Assembly (NCBI GenBank): GCA_017460625.1
Contig: JAFUAT010000001.1
Location: 1 to 53,227 of the forward strand
DNA length: 53,227 nt
Origin: Candidatus Saccharimonadota bacterium
GTDB taxonomy: Bacteria > Patescibacteriota > Saccharimonadia > Saccharimonadales > Saccharimonadaceae
Direction: 5' to 3'
Shown here: piece after piece, positions 31,287 to 39,459 of the stretch
Layout of the letters: the number at the start of each line of letters is the position of its first letter
How positions within the stretch are numbered: position 1 is the first letter of the stretch
Notes under the pieces: model-generated
The model's database searches: none
Seen by the model: the letters and a program-made list of their open reading frames with translations, nothing else
Told to the model about the DNA's origin: nothing
Translations under genes and position numbers: made by a program

Positions 31287-33041
31287 ATGGCAACACTGAC
31301 CAAGGAAGCTGAATCTCGGATTCTAAGCCTTCTTTTAGCCGAAGGCTTAGTTGACCCTACCTTGGCCACAAATGCTCAAAAGTCTGCCGATGGTAAATCC
31401 GTCCTAGATACACTTATAGCCGAACATGCCATCACTTCAGATATGGTGGCTCATGCGACTGCTTTGATAATTGGTGTTCCATATGTAGAATTAAAAAACG
31501 TTGCAATTGACCAGGAAATATTAGTTATTATTCCATACGAAACCCAAGCTAGATTTTTGGTTATTCCACTTGGTGAAAAAGATGGTATGTTAAACATCGC
31601 CATGAGCGACGTCACCAACGTTCAGGCCACCGACTATATTTCAAACCTCGTCAACAAACCAGTACGTGTCTGGATGTCATCCGAACGCGGTATCCGCGAA
31701 ATGCTAGAAAAGAACCATGGTGATTTTTCCGGTGTTAAAGAAGCTGTGCGTGACACCAATGAAGCCCAGGCTCAAGCTCAAAGCAATGTCAAAACCATCG
31801 TCCAGGACTCCCCAATTTCTAAAGCTCTCACGACGATTTTAAGTTACGCCGCCAAAACCAAATCTTCAGATATTCACATTGAGCCTTTGGAAGATTCGTT
31901 GATTATCCGTTGTCGTATTGATGGCGTCCTTAGAAAAATCATGGATCTGCCAAAAGCTGTAGCTCCAGCTCTGGTCTCACGTATCAAAATTCTAGCAAAC
32001 CTCAAAATCGATGAGCACCGTATCCCGCAAGATGGTCAGTTTACCGTTTTAGTAGATGATAAAGAAATCGACCTTCGTATTGCGACTTCGCCAGTCACAT
32101 GGGGGGAACAAGTTGTTATTCGTCTTCTTGACAAAAAAGGTGTATCAATGGAAGTGGATAAAATGGGTATGGCCGGGCGCGCACTTCGCGCCGTTCTTGA
32201 TGGCATCAGAAAACCAAATGGCATGATTTTAACTTCCGGTCCTACAGGTTCTGGTAAATCTACAACGCTTTATGCTTTGATTCAGCAAATTAAATCCGAA
32301 GAAATCAACATTGTAACCCTGGAGGATCCAGTCGAGTATAAAATGGACGGGATTAACCAGATTCAAGTTAACGTGGATGCGGGCTTGACTTTCGCATCAG
32401 GGCTTAGAAGCATTCTTCGTCAGGACCCAGATGTAGTAATGGTAGGTGAGATTCGTGACTCTGAAACTGCGTCACTTGCAGTCCAGGCCGCACTTACTGG
32501 CCACCTTGTTTTTTCTACCCTTCACACCAACTCTGCTGCCGGTATTTTGCCACGTCTCTTGGATATGGGTATCGAGCCATTTCTTCTAGCTTCTACTTTG
32601 AACGTAGTAATTGGTCAGCGTCTTGTTCGCCGTATCACTGAAAAACGTGATCTCTATAAATCCACCGAAATAGAAACTAATGGTATCAACTCATTAGTTG
32701 GTGATTTGCTTCCACAGGTCAATAGCGACGTAGATAGAATCAGTGAAGATTTAGGCTATCCAGGTTTGCCAGTTAGAAGTACAGAATATTATATGCTCGC
32801 CAAAGGTCGCGATACCAAAGAGACTCCAAATGGCTACTCCGGCCGCGCCGGTCTTTACGAAACAATTACCGTAGATGAAGATATTCAAAAAATGATTGTT
32901 AATCACTCTACTGCTGCCGAAATTATGCGTTTGGCACGCGAAAAGGGAACAATCACCATGCGCCAGGATGGTATGCTCAAAGTATTGTCTGGTATTACAT
33001 CCATTCAGGAGGTCAACCGCGTAGCCAGCGATATCTCGTAA
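31287..33041 (+). CDS. pilB: type IV pilus assembly ATPase PilB
   Basis: Extension motor of the pilus. 584 residues. N-terminal MshEN-type domain (about 1-150, with ALIIGVPYVELKNVAID). Walker A GPTGSGKSTTLYALI near 318, Asp box NIVTLEDPVEYKMDGINQIQVN, Walker B/His box VVMVGEIRDSETA and STLHTNSAAG. The C-terminal zinc tetracysteine found in most GspE/PilB (C..C...C..C before GY.GR.G.YE) is absent: the region reads RRITEKRDLYKS then LAKGRDTKETPNGYSGRAGLYE with no Cys. The remaining fold appears complete. Directly followed by pilT. Confidence 0.95.
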   Translation: MATLTKEAESRILSLLLAEGLVDPTLATNAQKSADGKSVLDTLIAEHAITSDMVAHATALIIGVPYVELKNVAIDQEILVIIPYETQARFLVIPLGEKDGMLNIAMSDVTNVQATDYISNLVNKPVRVWMSSERGIREMLEKNHGDFSGVKEAVRDTNEAQAQAQSNVKTIVQDSPISKALTTILSYAAKTKSSDIHIEPLEDSLIIRCRIDGVLRKIMDLPKAVAPALVSRIKILANLKIDEHRIPQDGQFTVLVDDKEIDLRIATSPVTWGEQVVIRLLDKKGVSMEVDKMGMAGRALRAVLDGIRKPNGMILTSGPTGSGKSTTLYALIQQIKSEEINIVTLEDPVEYKMDGINQIQVNVDAGLTFASGLRSILRQDPDVVMVGEIRDSETASLAVQAALTGHLVFSTLHTNSAAGILPRLLDMGIEPFLLASTLNVVIGQRLVRRITEKRDLYKSTEIETNGINSLVGDLLPQVNSDVDRISEDLGYPGLPVRSTEYYMLAKGRDTKETPNGYSGRAGLYETITVDEDIQKMIVNHSTAAEIMRLAREKGTITMRQDGMLKVLSGITSIQEVNRVASDIS

Positions 33042-33055
33042 AATTAAAAGGCTTG

Positions 33056-33064
33056 TGGTATAAT
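33056..33064 (+). promoter_or_regulatory. leaderless promoter of pilT
   Basis: TGGTATAAT, 7 bases before the pilT ATG at 33072. It allows pilT and downstream genes to be made independently of pilB. Confidence 0.7.
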
Positions 33065-33071
33065 AAAAAAT

Positions 33072-34265
33072 ATGGAAAACAGTGGGCAAACAACTACACC
33101 AGCAGCACCAGCTGCACCAAAACCAGCTGCACCAGCTGCGCCGGCGGCTCCTTCAGCTACGCCGAAATTAACGATTTCTACCAACGCGCCAAAAACTGGC
33201 GGCAACAACCTAAGAATCGAATTATTGCTAGAAGAATGTGTGCGTCGCAATGCGTCAGATATTCACCTTCAATATGGTTTACCACCAATTCTTCGCGTGG
33301 ATGGTGCGCTCGCTCCAATCGCTGGTTTGCCACCATTAAATTCCGCCATGCTCCAGGATATTATTTTTGCAACTTTGGACGAAGACCAAAGAAAGATTTA
33401 TCTAAAAGACAAAGAATTTGACTACTCTTTCGCTTTTGGTGATGTTGCTCGTTTTCGTGTTAATGCTTTCCATGAACGTGGCAAAATGGCCGCAGCATTC
33501 CGTTTGATTCCAAATCAAATTAAACCAATTTCAGAACTAGGTATGCCACCAGTTATTGGCACTTTTGCCGATTATCCGCGTGGTTTAGTACTAGTTACGG
33601 GTCCTACAGGTTCTGGTAAATCTACTACTCTTGCGGCTCTCATCGACAAAATCAACCAAGAAAAAGCCGTTCATATTATTACAATTGAGGATCCAATCGA
33701 GTTTACTCATACATCAAAACGTGCTGTCATCGTTCAAAGGGAAGTACACTATGATACTTTTAGCTTCTCTGCGGCTTTGCGCTCAGCCCTTCGTGAAGAC
33801 CCAGACGTTGTACTTATCGGTGAGATGCGCGACCTAGAAACTATTCAAGCAGCTATTACTATTGCAGAAACAGGGCACCTTGTCTTTGCTACACTTCACA
33901 CTAACTCAGCAGCGCAATCTCTAGATCGTATGATTGACGTTTTTCCGGCGCACCAACAACCACAGGTTCGCTCACAGCTTTCAAATATTCTTCAAGCAAT
34001 TTGTGCGCAACGCCTTGTTCCGGCTATTGGCGGTGGTCGTGTAGTAGCAGCTGAAGTTATGGTTACGAATTCGGCCGTCCGTTCATTAATTCGTGAAGGA
34101 AAAACTTTCCAGCTAGATAATGTTATTCAAACTGGCGCTGAGCAAGGAATGCAGACCATGGACCACGAGCTTGCTCGCCTCATCCAAACCGGTGTTATTA
34201 GCTATGAAGTTGCCTGCGATTACGCCGTGGATATCAATGAGCTTAACCGTTACGCTAGAGGCTAA
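33072..34265 (+). CDS. pilT: type IV pilus retraction ATPase PilT
   Basis: 397 residues. An N-terminal Pro/Ala repeat (AAPAAPKPAAPAAPAAPSAT) is followed by the PAS-like N-domain (RNASDIHLQYGLPPILRVDG) and the motor: Walker A GPTGSGKSTTLAAL near 177, Asp box IITIEDPIEFTH, Walker B VVLIGEMRDLETI, His box FATLHTNSAAQS. The C-terminal AxxxLIRE-type retraction motif is seen in AVRSLIREGKTFQ, which distinguishes PilT from PilB. Retraction would allow surface pulling or DNA uptake. pilC begins two bases after the stop. Confidence 0.95.
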   Translation: MENSGQTTTPAAPAAPKPAAPAAPAAPSATPKLTISTNAPKTGGNNLRIELLLEECVRRNASDIHLQYGLPPILRVDGALAPIAGLPPLNSAMLQDIIFATLDEDQRKIYLKDKEFDYSFAFGDVARFRVNAFHERGKMAAAFRLIPNQIKPISELGMPPVIGTFADYPRGLVLVTGPTGSGKSTTLAALIDKINQEKAVHIITIEDPIEFTHTSKRAVIVQREVHYDTFSFSAALRSALREDPDVVLIGEMRDLETIQAAITIAETGHLVFATLHTNSAAQSLDRMIDVFPAHQQPQVRSQLSNILQAICAQRLVPAIGGGRVVAAEVMVTNSAVRSLIREGKTFQLDNVIQTGAEQGMQTMDHELARLIQTGVISYEVACDYAVDINELNRYARG

Positions 34266-34267
34266 AC

Positions 34268-35479
34268 ATGAAGCGTTATAACTATCGTGCCAAAGAAAAA
34301 GCTACCGGCAAAGTTGTCAAAGGTAGTATTCAAGCCGATAGTGAACAACTCGCCGGACGTCTGCTAGTCCAGCAAGATCTCATTCCAGAAACTCTCGTAG
34401 AAGAAGGTGCATCCAATCCACTCTCTAAACTTGGTGCCCGCGTCACCAGAAAAGACCGTATTATGTTTACGCGGCAACTTTCCACTTTGATTGGCGCAGG
34501 CTTGCCACTCTCTGCCGCACTCCGTACCGTCACAGAGCAAACCGAAAGTCGTGGCATGCGCGCTGTCGGGGAAGAAATTCTCGCTTCTGCCGAATCAGGT
34601 AAAACACTTTTTGAAGCTTTTTCTGCACATCCGCACATCTTTAGTGGCGTCTATCTTGCTTTGATTCAAGCAGGTGAAAAATCCGGTACTCTAGATATTG
34701 CCCTAAAGCGCCTTGCCGATCAGGAAGAACAAGATGCCGCCATGCTAAGCAAAATCCGTGGTGCGCTCGTTTATCCTGCTATTATCTTGGTGGTAATCAT
34801 CGCGGTGCTTCTTTTCATGATGTTCGCAGTGGTTCCGCAAGTCGAGGGTCTCTATGAAGACATGGGGGAAGAATTACCAGGCCTAACTCAGGGTCTCGTC
34901 AATCTCACAGATTTCTTTGTTAAATTTTGGTGGCTAATTTTGGTTATTGTTGTAGGCGCTTCTGTCGGTGCATTCATGTTTGTCAAAAGAACCGATCTCG
35001 GGCGTCACATCGCAGATGGCTTTAAAATCCACGTACCTGTTTTTGGCGGATTGTTCCGCAAACTCTACGTGTCTCGTTTCGCGCGTACTGCTGAAATGTT
35101 GCTCTCGACCGGCGTCCCAATGGTAGACTCTATTACAATTGCGACAAACGCAGTCTCAAACTCTGTAGTTGAAGATGAATATGCTAAAGCAATTGAAATG
35201 TTAAAAGGTGGTAAAACTCTTTCCGAATCGCTTATGGAAAGGGAATATATGTTGCCACTAGTTCCACAAATGGCTGGTATTGGTGAGGAATCTGGTAAAA
35301 TCGACGAAATGCTAGGTAAAGCCGCTAAAGTATATGAAGACGAACTCTACCACCAAATTGAAAACATCTCTACCATGATTGAGCCAATTTTGATGGTAAT
35401 CATGGCGGGCCTCATCGGCGTAGTCGTAGGTGGCACCCTACTTCCGATCTATTCACTAGTGAACTCTGTCTCTGCCTAG
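34268..35479 (+). CDS. pilC: type IV pilus inner-membrane platform protein PilC
   Basis: 403 residues, full length for PilC/GspF. Two homologous halves: the first with RQLSTLIGAGLPLSAALRTV and FSGVYLALIQAGEKSGTL, and the second with FARTAEMLLSTGVPMVDSI and LVPQMAGIGEESGKIDEML. Three hydrophobic segments lie at about 167-190, 218-240 and 372-398. It receives torque from PilB/PilT and adds or removes pilins. Co-transcribed with pilT; the stop is followed by the independent pilin promoter. Confidence 0.95.
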   Translation: MKRYNYRAKEKATGKVVKGSIQADSEQLAGRLLVQQDLIPETLVEEGASNPLSKLGARVTRKDRIMFTRQLSTLIGAGLPLSAALRTVTEQTESRGMRAVGEEILASAESGKTLFEAFSAHPHIFSGVYLALIQAGEKSGTLDIALKRLADQEEQDAAMLSKIRGALVYPAIILVVIIAVLLFMMFAVVPQVEGLYEDMGEELPGLTQGLVNLTDFFVKFWWLILVIVVGASVGAFMFVKRTDLGRHIADGFKIHVPVFGGLFRKLYVSRFARTAEMLLSTGVPMVDSITIATNAVSNSVVEDEYAKAIEMLKGGKTLSESLMEREYMLPLVPQMAGIGEESGKIDEMLGKAAKVYEDELYHQIENISTMIEPILMVIMAGLIGVVVGGTLLPIYSLVNSVSA

Positions 35480-35503
35480 CTTGCTATTTTTAAGCTTAAG
35501 AGT

Positions 35504-35509
35504 TATACT
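35504..35509 (+). promoter_or_regulatory. leaderless promoter of pilin gene 1
   Basis: TATACT, 6 bases before the ATG at 35516. Confidence 0.6.
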
Positions 35510-35515
35510 TAAAAC

Positions 35516-36103
35516 ATGAAAAGAAAAAGTGGGTTTACAATCCTAGAAGTAGTATTAGTACTTGCTATAGCTGGGATTATTTTTCTAATGGCGTTTCTAG
35601 CATTGCCTAGTCTTTGGTCATCCGAACGTGATGCCGCAAGACGAGCAAACGTAATGGCGTATATCTCTGCTATCAAAAATTATCAGACCAATAATAGTCG
35701 TGGCGCCCTGCCAGTTCTAAGTGGTAATGGCCCAGAAAAATTCACCATGGACGAGATCATCGCAAATCCAGCATCAGGTAGTTGGAAAGCCTTTGTAAAA
35801 GATTACATCGGAAACGATTTCGAAGATCCTGCCGGCGTAAAATACAATTTTTACATCGTGAAATGTGCATCTGCGAGCGGTACAGATATTGATACTGGCG
35901 CAGTTTGTGCCTATCAAGACAAACCATTTGGCGCAGCAAACAATCCAAACGATCCAAATCTCGCTAGTGGCACCGATTACAATCTCTACACTGTAATCGG
36001 TGCTACCTGCCAAGACGATTACGCTGTCAAGACTAACAGCTCTCGCAGCGTTGCGACCGTTTATATTATGGAACGCGCCGGCCGTTATTGCTACAACACC
36101 TAA
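35516..36103 (+). CDS. type IV pilin-like protein 1
   Basis: 195 residues. Type III signal MKRKSG|FTILEVVLVLAIAGIIF: short basic leader, cleavage after Gly6, Phe at +1 and Glu at +5, then a single long hydrophobic helix. The C-terminal domain has three cysteines, possibly with a disulphide late in the protein (CQDDYAVKTN and GRYCYNT). Major or minor pilin status cannot be told from sequence; it is one of two close paralogues here, with matching leader and helix. Confidence 0.9.
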   Translation: MKRKSGFTILEVVLVLAIAGIIFLMAFLALPSLWSSERDAARRANVMAYISAIKNYQTNNSRGALPVLSGNGPEKFTMDEIIANPASGSWKAFVKDYIGNDFEDPAGVKYNFYIVKCASASGTDIDTGAVCAYQDKPFGAANNPNDPNLASGTDYNLYTVIGATCQDDYAVKTNSSRSVATVYIMERAGRYCYNT

Positions 36104-36198
36104 AATGCTTATTGTTTTTTTAAAAAATATTTGTTATTATAAAATAAAGATAATTAACATAAACTTTTATGTGTAATCTAAATCATAGAAAGGAACAT

Positions 36199-36801
36199 AT
36201 GATTCAAAAAAACAATACTAAAAATAAGCGTGGTTTCACCATCATCGAAGTCGTGTTGGTGCTTGCTATCGCTGGCCTCATCTTCTTGATGGTCTTTATC
36301 GCTTTCCCAGCACTTCAACGTGCTCAAAGAAATACTCAACGTCGTGATGATTACTCGATGCTTGTAGCTGCGGTAAACACATATATGTCATCCAATAATG
36401 GGAAGCTGTCTAATCTTATCAAGACAAACAACCCAGCAAGCCTGTCATCCAATAGATGGATCAATGGCTCTGGTGATGATCCGACGGGAAACCCTTATGA
36501 ACTAAAAGCATACAGCTTTGCGCAGTGGGCGGCAGATGGCAGTAAAGCTCCTACCGATGTAATTTCAGAAACTCAACTTAGCGATGGTAGTGGTTCTACT
36601 ACTAGTGGTTCGCAAGTATTTATCATTATTAAAGGAAACTGCAACGGCATAGATCCAAACGGCGATCCAATGCCAGAAGAAGATAACGCATCTCGTTCCT
36701 TTGCAGTTTATGGCTATCTTGAAGGCGGTGGCTATTTCTGTCAAGATTCTGGTGCTACTGGCTCTAAAAAAGCCGACGGTAGTGACAAAAACGGAGGCTA
36801 G
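36199..36801 (+). CDS. type IV pilin-like protein 2
   Basis: 200 residues. Leader MIQKNNTKNKRG|FTIIEVVLVLAIAGLIF, 12 residues before the cleavage, Phe +1 and Glu +5. The globular part has two Cys (GNC and YFCQD) and a flexible C-terminus with Gly/Ser/Asp. Start 36199 is chosen since AAAGGA precedes it by 6 bases. Has an upstream leader of about 55 bases with a -10-like TATTATAAAAT near 36134. A strong terminator follows, so this pilin could be produced at high level; likely candidate for the major pilin. Confidence 0.9.
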   Translation: MIQKNNTKNKRGFTIIEVVLVLAIAGLIFLMVFIAFPALQRAQRNTQRRDDYSMLVAAVNTYMSSNNGKLSNLIKTNNPASLSSNRWINGSGDDPTGNPYELKAYSFAQWAADGSKAPTDVISETQLSDGSGSTTSGSQVFIIIKGNCNGIDPNGDPMPEEDNASRSFAVYGYLEGGGYFCQDSGATGSKKADGSDKNGG

Positions 36802-36810
36802 AGCCACTTC

Positions 36811-36838
36811 AAAAACGCCCCTTCGGGGGCGTTTTTTA
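36811..36838 (+). terminator. terminator after pilin 2
   Basis: 11-bp stem (AAAAACGCCCC / GGGGCGTTTTT) closed by a TTCG tetraloop, ending in T's. A textbook intrinsic terminator. Confidence 0.92.
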
Positions 36839-36847
36839 TGGTAAAAT
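36839..36847 (+). promoter_or_regulatory. leaderless promoter of pilD
   Basis: TGGTAAAAT, 6 bases before the ATG at 36854, overlapping the end of the terminator. Confidence 0.6.
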
Positions 36848-36853
36848 AAGTAT

Positions 36854-37618
36854 ATGCAGATTATCTTTGCTATTTTCATGTTTGTTCTTGGCGCTGCCTT
36901 TGGCTCATTTTTATGTTGCCAAGCCAGACGTTTGCAGAAAAAAGGGAAGCATTCAAATCGTTCCATTTGCCTTCACTGCAAAAAGCAGCTCAAATGGTAC
37001 GACAATATTCCGATTTTGTCATGGCTGTTTCTAAAAGGGAAATGTCGTTTCTGTCACAAAAAAATCGGCACGGCAGAAATTTTATCGGAACTTTTGAGCG
37101 CGCTTGCATTTCTAGCTCTCAGCTTCACAATTAATGTGAGTACAGCTTCCGTCATAAACTGGATAAGTTTTGCGCTTCTAATTATCTTTACTTTGTCCCT
37201 AATCTTTCTCGCTATCTATGATGGTATGACCGGCGAGCTCCCGACCTTTGCCCTAATAATCGCAGTGGTTTTAGGAGTATTATCTATGCTCCCAACTCTG
37301 ATTAACAATTTTACCTGGACGCCGTTTTTGTCGGCTGGGCTCTATGGCGGAATCTATTTGCTGCTATATTTAATTTCAAAAGGCAAATGGGTTGGCGACG
37401 GAGATTGGATAATAACCACTATTACGGGTTTTGTTCTGGGCTCGCCTTGGCTTGTTATGTTTGCATTATTCATCGCAAATCTCTCCGCCTGCATCGTTTC
37501 TATCCCAGTTATAAAGAACAAGAAGAATCACCAGATTTATTTTGGACCATATCTTGTCTTTGCTTTTGTAGTAGTCTATATCATGGCGGGCACAATAAAC
37601 AATCTTCTACCCTTTTAA
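36854..37618 (+). CDS. pilD: prepilin peptidase PilD
   Basis: 254 residues, polytopic membrane aspartic protease that cleaves (and in many homologues N-methylates) prepilins. The N-terminal block has FGSFLCCQARR and a zinc-type CxxC pair (CLHC and CRFC about 60 bases apart) flanking WYDNIPILSWL. The two catalytic aspartates are visible in AIYDGMTGELPT (near 125) and GKWVGDGDWI (near 180). Together with the pilins this makes the system self-sufficient. Four cysteines are kept here, in contrast to PilB. Confidence 0.93.
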   Translation: MQIIFAIFMFVLGAAFGSFLCCQARRLQKKGKHSNRSICLHCKKQLKWYDNIPILSWLFLKGKCRFCHKKIGTAEILSELLSALAFLALSFTINVSTASVINWISFALLIIFTLSLIFLAIYDGMTGELPTFALIIAVVLGVLSMLPTLINNFTWTPFLSAGLYGGIYLLLYLISKGKWVGDGDWIITTITGFVLGSPWLVMFALFIANLSACIVSIPVIKNKKNHQIYFGPYLVFAFVVVYIMAGTINNLLPF

Positions 37619-37629
37619 AAAACAAGATG

Positions 37630-37638
37630 TGCTATAAT
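37630..37638 (+). promoter_or_regulatory. leaderless promoter of the pseudopilin gene
   Basis: TGCTATAAT, 6 bases before the ATG at 37645. It rules out a much longer in-frame reading that starts within pilD. Confidence 0.7.
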
Positions 37639-37644
37639 AAAAGT

Positions 37645-38439
37645 ATGCATAAGAAATTTGGTGACACTTTAGTAGAAGTAGCACTGGCTATCGGTATTTT
37701 TTCGCTAGTTGCAATCGTAGTAGTTTCCGTTATTTCCGCTAGCACTTCTGGTGCTCAGACCGCTCTAGAAGTTACCATCACGAGAGAAGATTTAGATGCA
37801 CAGGCAGAAGCCCTTCGTTTTATCCACGATTCGTACGTTTCCGGTAGTCAATCTAGAGACACCTCTCAAAATAATTATTACAATCTCTGGAAAGCCGTAA
37901 CCGAGAAGGCCATGGATGGCAATGCTGTGTCTGACGAAATCATTACCTTTAATCCTAGCAGTTGCTCAGAATTATACGATCAAAGTTCTCCTGGAGAGTT
38001 AAGAACTGGGCTCGGGAATCCATTCGTCATTAATACTCGCCAACTTGGCAACCCAGACAACGAAAAAAATATTGTTATTTCTAGTGGCGGCACCGGCTCT
38101 CAAAAAGTATTCTATGAAGCATCCACCTTTCCACGCATTCTTTATGGCGGAAGAACCGCGTCAGCCGATTCCATCGGAGAAGATTATGATACCCAGGCCA
38201 ATTATGAAGGCGCAGACTATATCAAACGTGTAGAAGGTATCTATATAATTGCCGTTAAAGATAAAGGCAGCACTATTGTTTCTGGCGGTGGCGGCAATTC
38301 GTCAATAACAATAGACAAAAACAAACCAGCTTATTATGATTTCTACATTCGCTCATGCTGGATTCCGCCAGGGAAGGACAAACCATCCACCATTTCCACC
38401 GTTATTCGTCTCTACGACCCAGCGGTAATTGAATACTAG
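37645..38439 (+). CDS. pseudopilin/minor pilin
   Basis: 264 residues. Leader MHKKFG|DTLVEVALAIGIFSLVAIVVVS: basic start, Gly at -1, Glu at +5 and a hydrophobic helix, as in minor pilins (PulG/PilV type), but +1 is Asp instead of Phe/Met, which is unusual. The large extracellular part has two Cys (SSCSEL, RSCWIPP) and beta-type repeats. Possibly a tip protein of the pilus. Last gene of the pil region; the convergent Xer gene starts 17 bases on. Confidence 0.8.
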   Translation: MHKKFGDTLVEVALAIGIFSLVAIVVVSVISASTSGAQTALEVTITREDLDAQAEALRFIHDSYVSGSQSRDTSQNNYYNLWKAVTEKAMDGNAVSDEIITFNPSSCSELYDQSSPGELRTGLGNPFVINTRQLGNPDNEKNIVISSGGTGSQKVFYEASTFPRILYGGRTASADSIGEDYDTQANYEGADYIKRVEGIYIIAVKDKGSTIVSGGGGNSSITIDKNKPAYYDFYIRSCWIPPGKDKPSTISTVIRLYDPAVIEY

Positions 38440-38456
38440 GATAGTTTAAAACTAGC

Positions 38457-39398
38457 TTATTTGGTTTCTGAATGGAATTTTTCGTGTATTTCTTTCAGGT
38501 GAGCATCCGTCACATGCGTATAGATTTGCGTGGTGGAAATATCCGCATGTCCGAGCATTGACTGCACCGACCGAATGTCCGCTCCATTCATCAAAAGATC
38601 TGTTGCAAAGGAGTGCCTTAAAGTGTGTGGCGAAACATGTTTGGTAATTCCAGCTAGCCTAGCATATTTCTCTACGATTCTTTCTACCGAGCGCGCTGTA
38701 ATTCTCCGATAATTTCCAGACGTATCCACCGCCTGCAAATTTCGCGAATTATTTAAAAACAGTGCTGGCAAAGAATCAGTTCTAGCGTCCAGGTAATCAG
38801 CCACTCTATCCGCACATGCTTCCGAAATAAAGATCGGACGATCCTTTGAACCCTTACCACGTACCATAAACTCGCGTCGTTCTAGATTAATAGAGTCACG
38901 ATTTAGCCCTACCAGTTCGGATACACGTAGTCCGCCAGAATAAAGCAGCTCAATTATAGCGCGGTCCCTTAGTCCAGATTCCGTAGAAAGATCGATTTGC
39001 TCCAACATATCTTCTACTTCGTCAAAATGTAAGAATGTCACCTGCTTTCTCACCACATGTGGTAAATCAATTAGGGAAGGGTCAAGCGATTTAATCTCGC
39101 GACGCGCCAGATATTTAAAAAATCCCCTAAGCGCTATTAAATGGTACGCTTGTGTAATGGTTTTTAAATCGTCACCACCATTATCAGAACCATACCGGTT
39201 TAGTTTTAAACGATATCGTCTTAAAACTTCGCGATTGATGTCGGAAGCCTTGATGTCATCCTTGTCTAAAATCTCCGTACTGACAATTCCTAGAAATCTT
39301 TCGAGATAAAGTCGGTAGTTTTCAATTGTTTTTTTGCTTCTACCACTCTCAATCTCCAAATGTTCCAAAAAATCTTCAATCAAATCAGAAATATACAT
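38457..39398 (-). CDS. tyrosine recombinase, Xer-like
   Basis: 313 residues. Core-binding N-domain (EDFLEHLEIESGRSKKTIENY) followed by the catalytic domain with Arg in YSGGLRVSELVGL (near 155), Lys in GKGSKDRPIF, His-x-x-Arg in HTLRHSFATDLLMNGAD (near 258), His in LGHADISTTQ and Tyr in IYTHV (near 291). The size and spacing match XerC/XerD chromosome-dimer resolvases. No prophage or integron genes are next to it, so a housekeeping XerD-type role is most likely, though it might be used for site-specific integration. Leaderless minus-strand start (TATAAT at 39410-39405). Confidence 0.9.
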   Translation of the reverse strand: MYISDLIEDFLEHLEIESGRSKKTIENYRLYLERFLGIVSTEILDKDDIKASDINREVLRRYRLKLNRYGSDNGGDDLKTITQAYHLIALRGFFKYLARREIKSLDPSLIDLPHVVRKQVTFLHFDEVEDMLEQIDLSTESGLRDRAIIELLYSGGLRVSELVGLNRDSINLERREFMVRGKGSKDRPIFISEACADRVADYLDARTDSLPALFLNNSRNLQAVDTSGNYRRITARSVERIVEKYARLAGITKHVSPHTLRHSFATDLLMNGADIRSVQSMLGHADISTTQIYTHVTDAHLKEIHEKFHSETK

Positions 39399-39404
39399 AA
39401 CTAT

Positions 39405-39413
39405 ATTATATCA
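39405..39413 (-). promoter_or_regulatory. leaderless promoter of the Xer gene
   Basis: Minus-strand TGATATAAT; the TATAAT ends 6 bases before the start codon. Confidence 0.7.
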
Positions 39414-39450
39414 AAAAATAAATCAGGACATGCGCCTGATTTATTTTTTT
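39413..39450 (-). terminator. terminator of ackA
   Basis: Stem ATAAATCAGG / CCTGATTTAT (39418-39427 with 39435-39444) and T-runs on both sides, reading from ackA toward xer; overlaps the xer promoter. Confidence 0.75.
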
Positions 39451-39459
39451 CATGCTAGT

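Noticed and set aside
37387-37644. Longer N-terminus of the pseudopilin
   Set aside because: It overlaps pilD in another frame; the leaderless promoter and the prepilin leader place the start at 37645.
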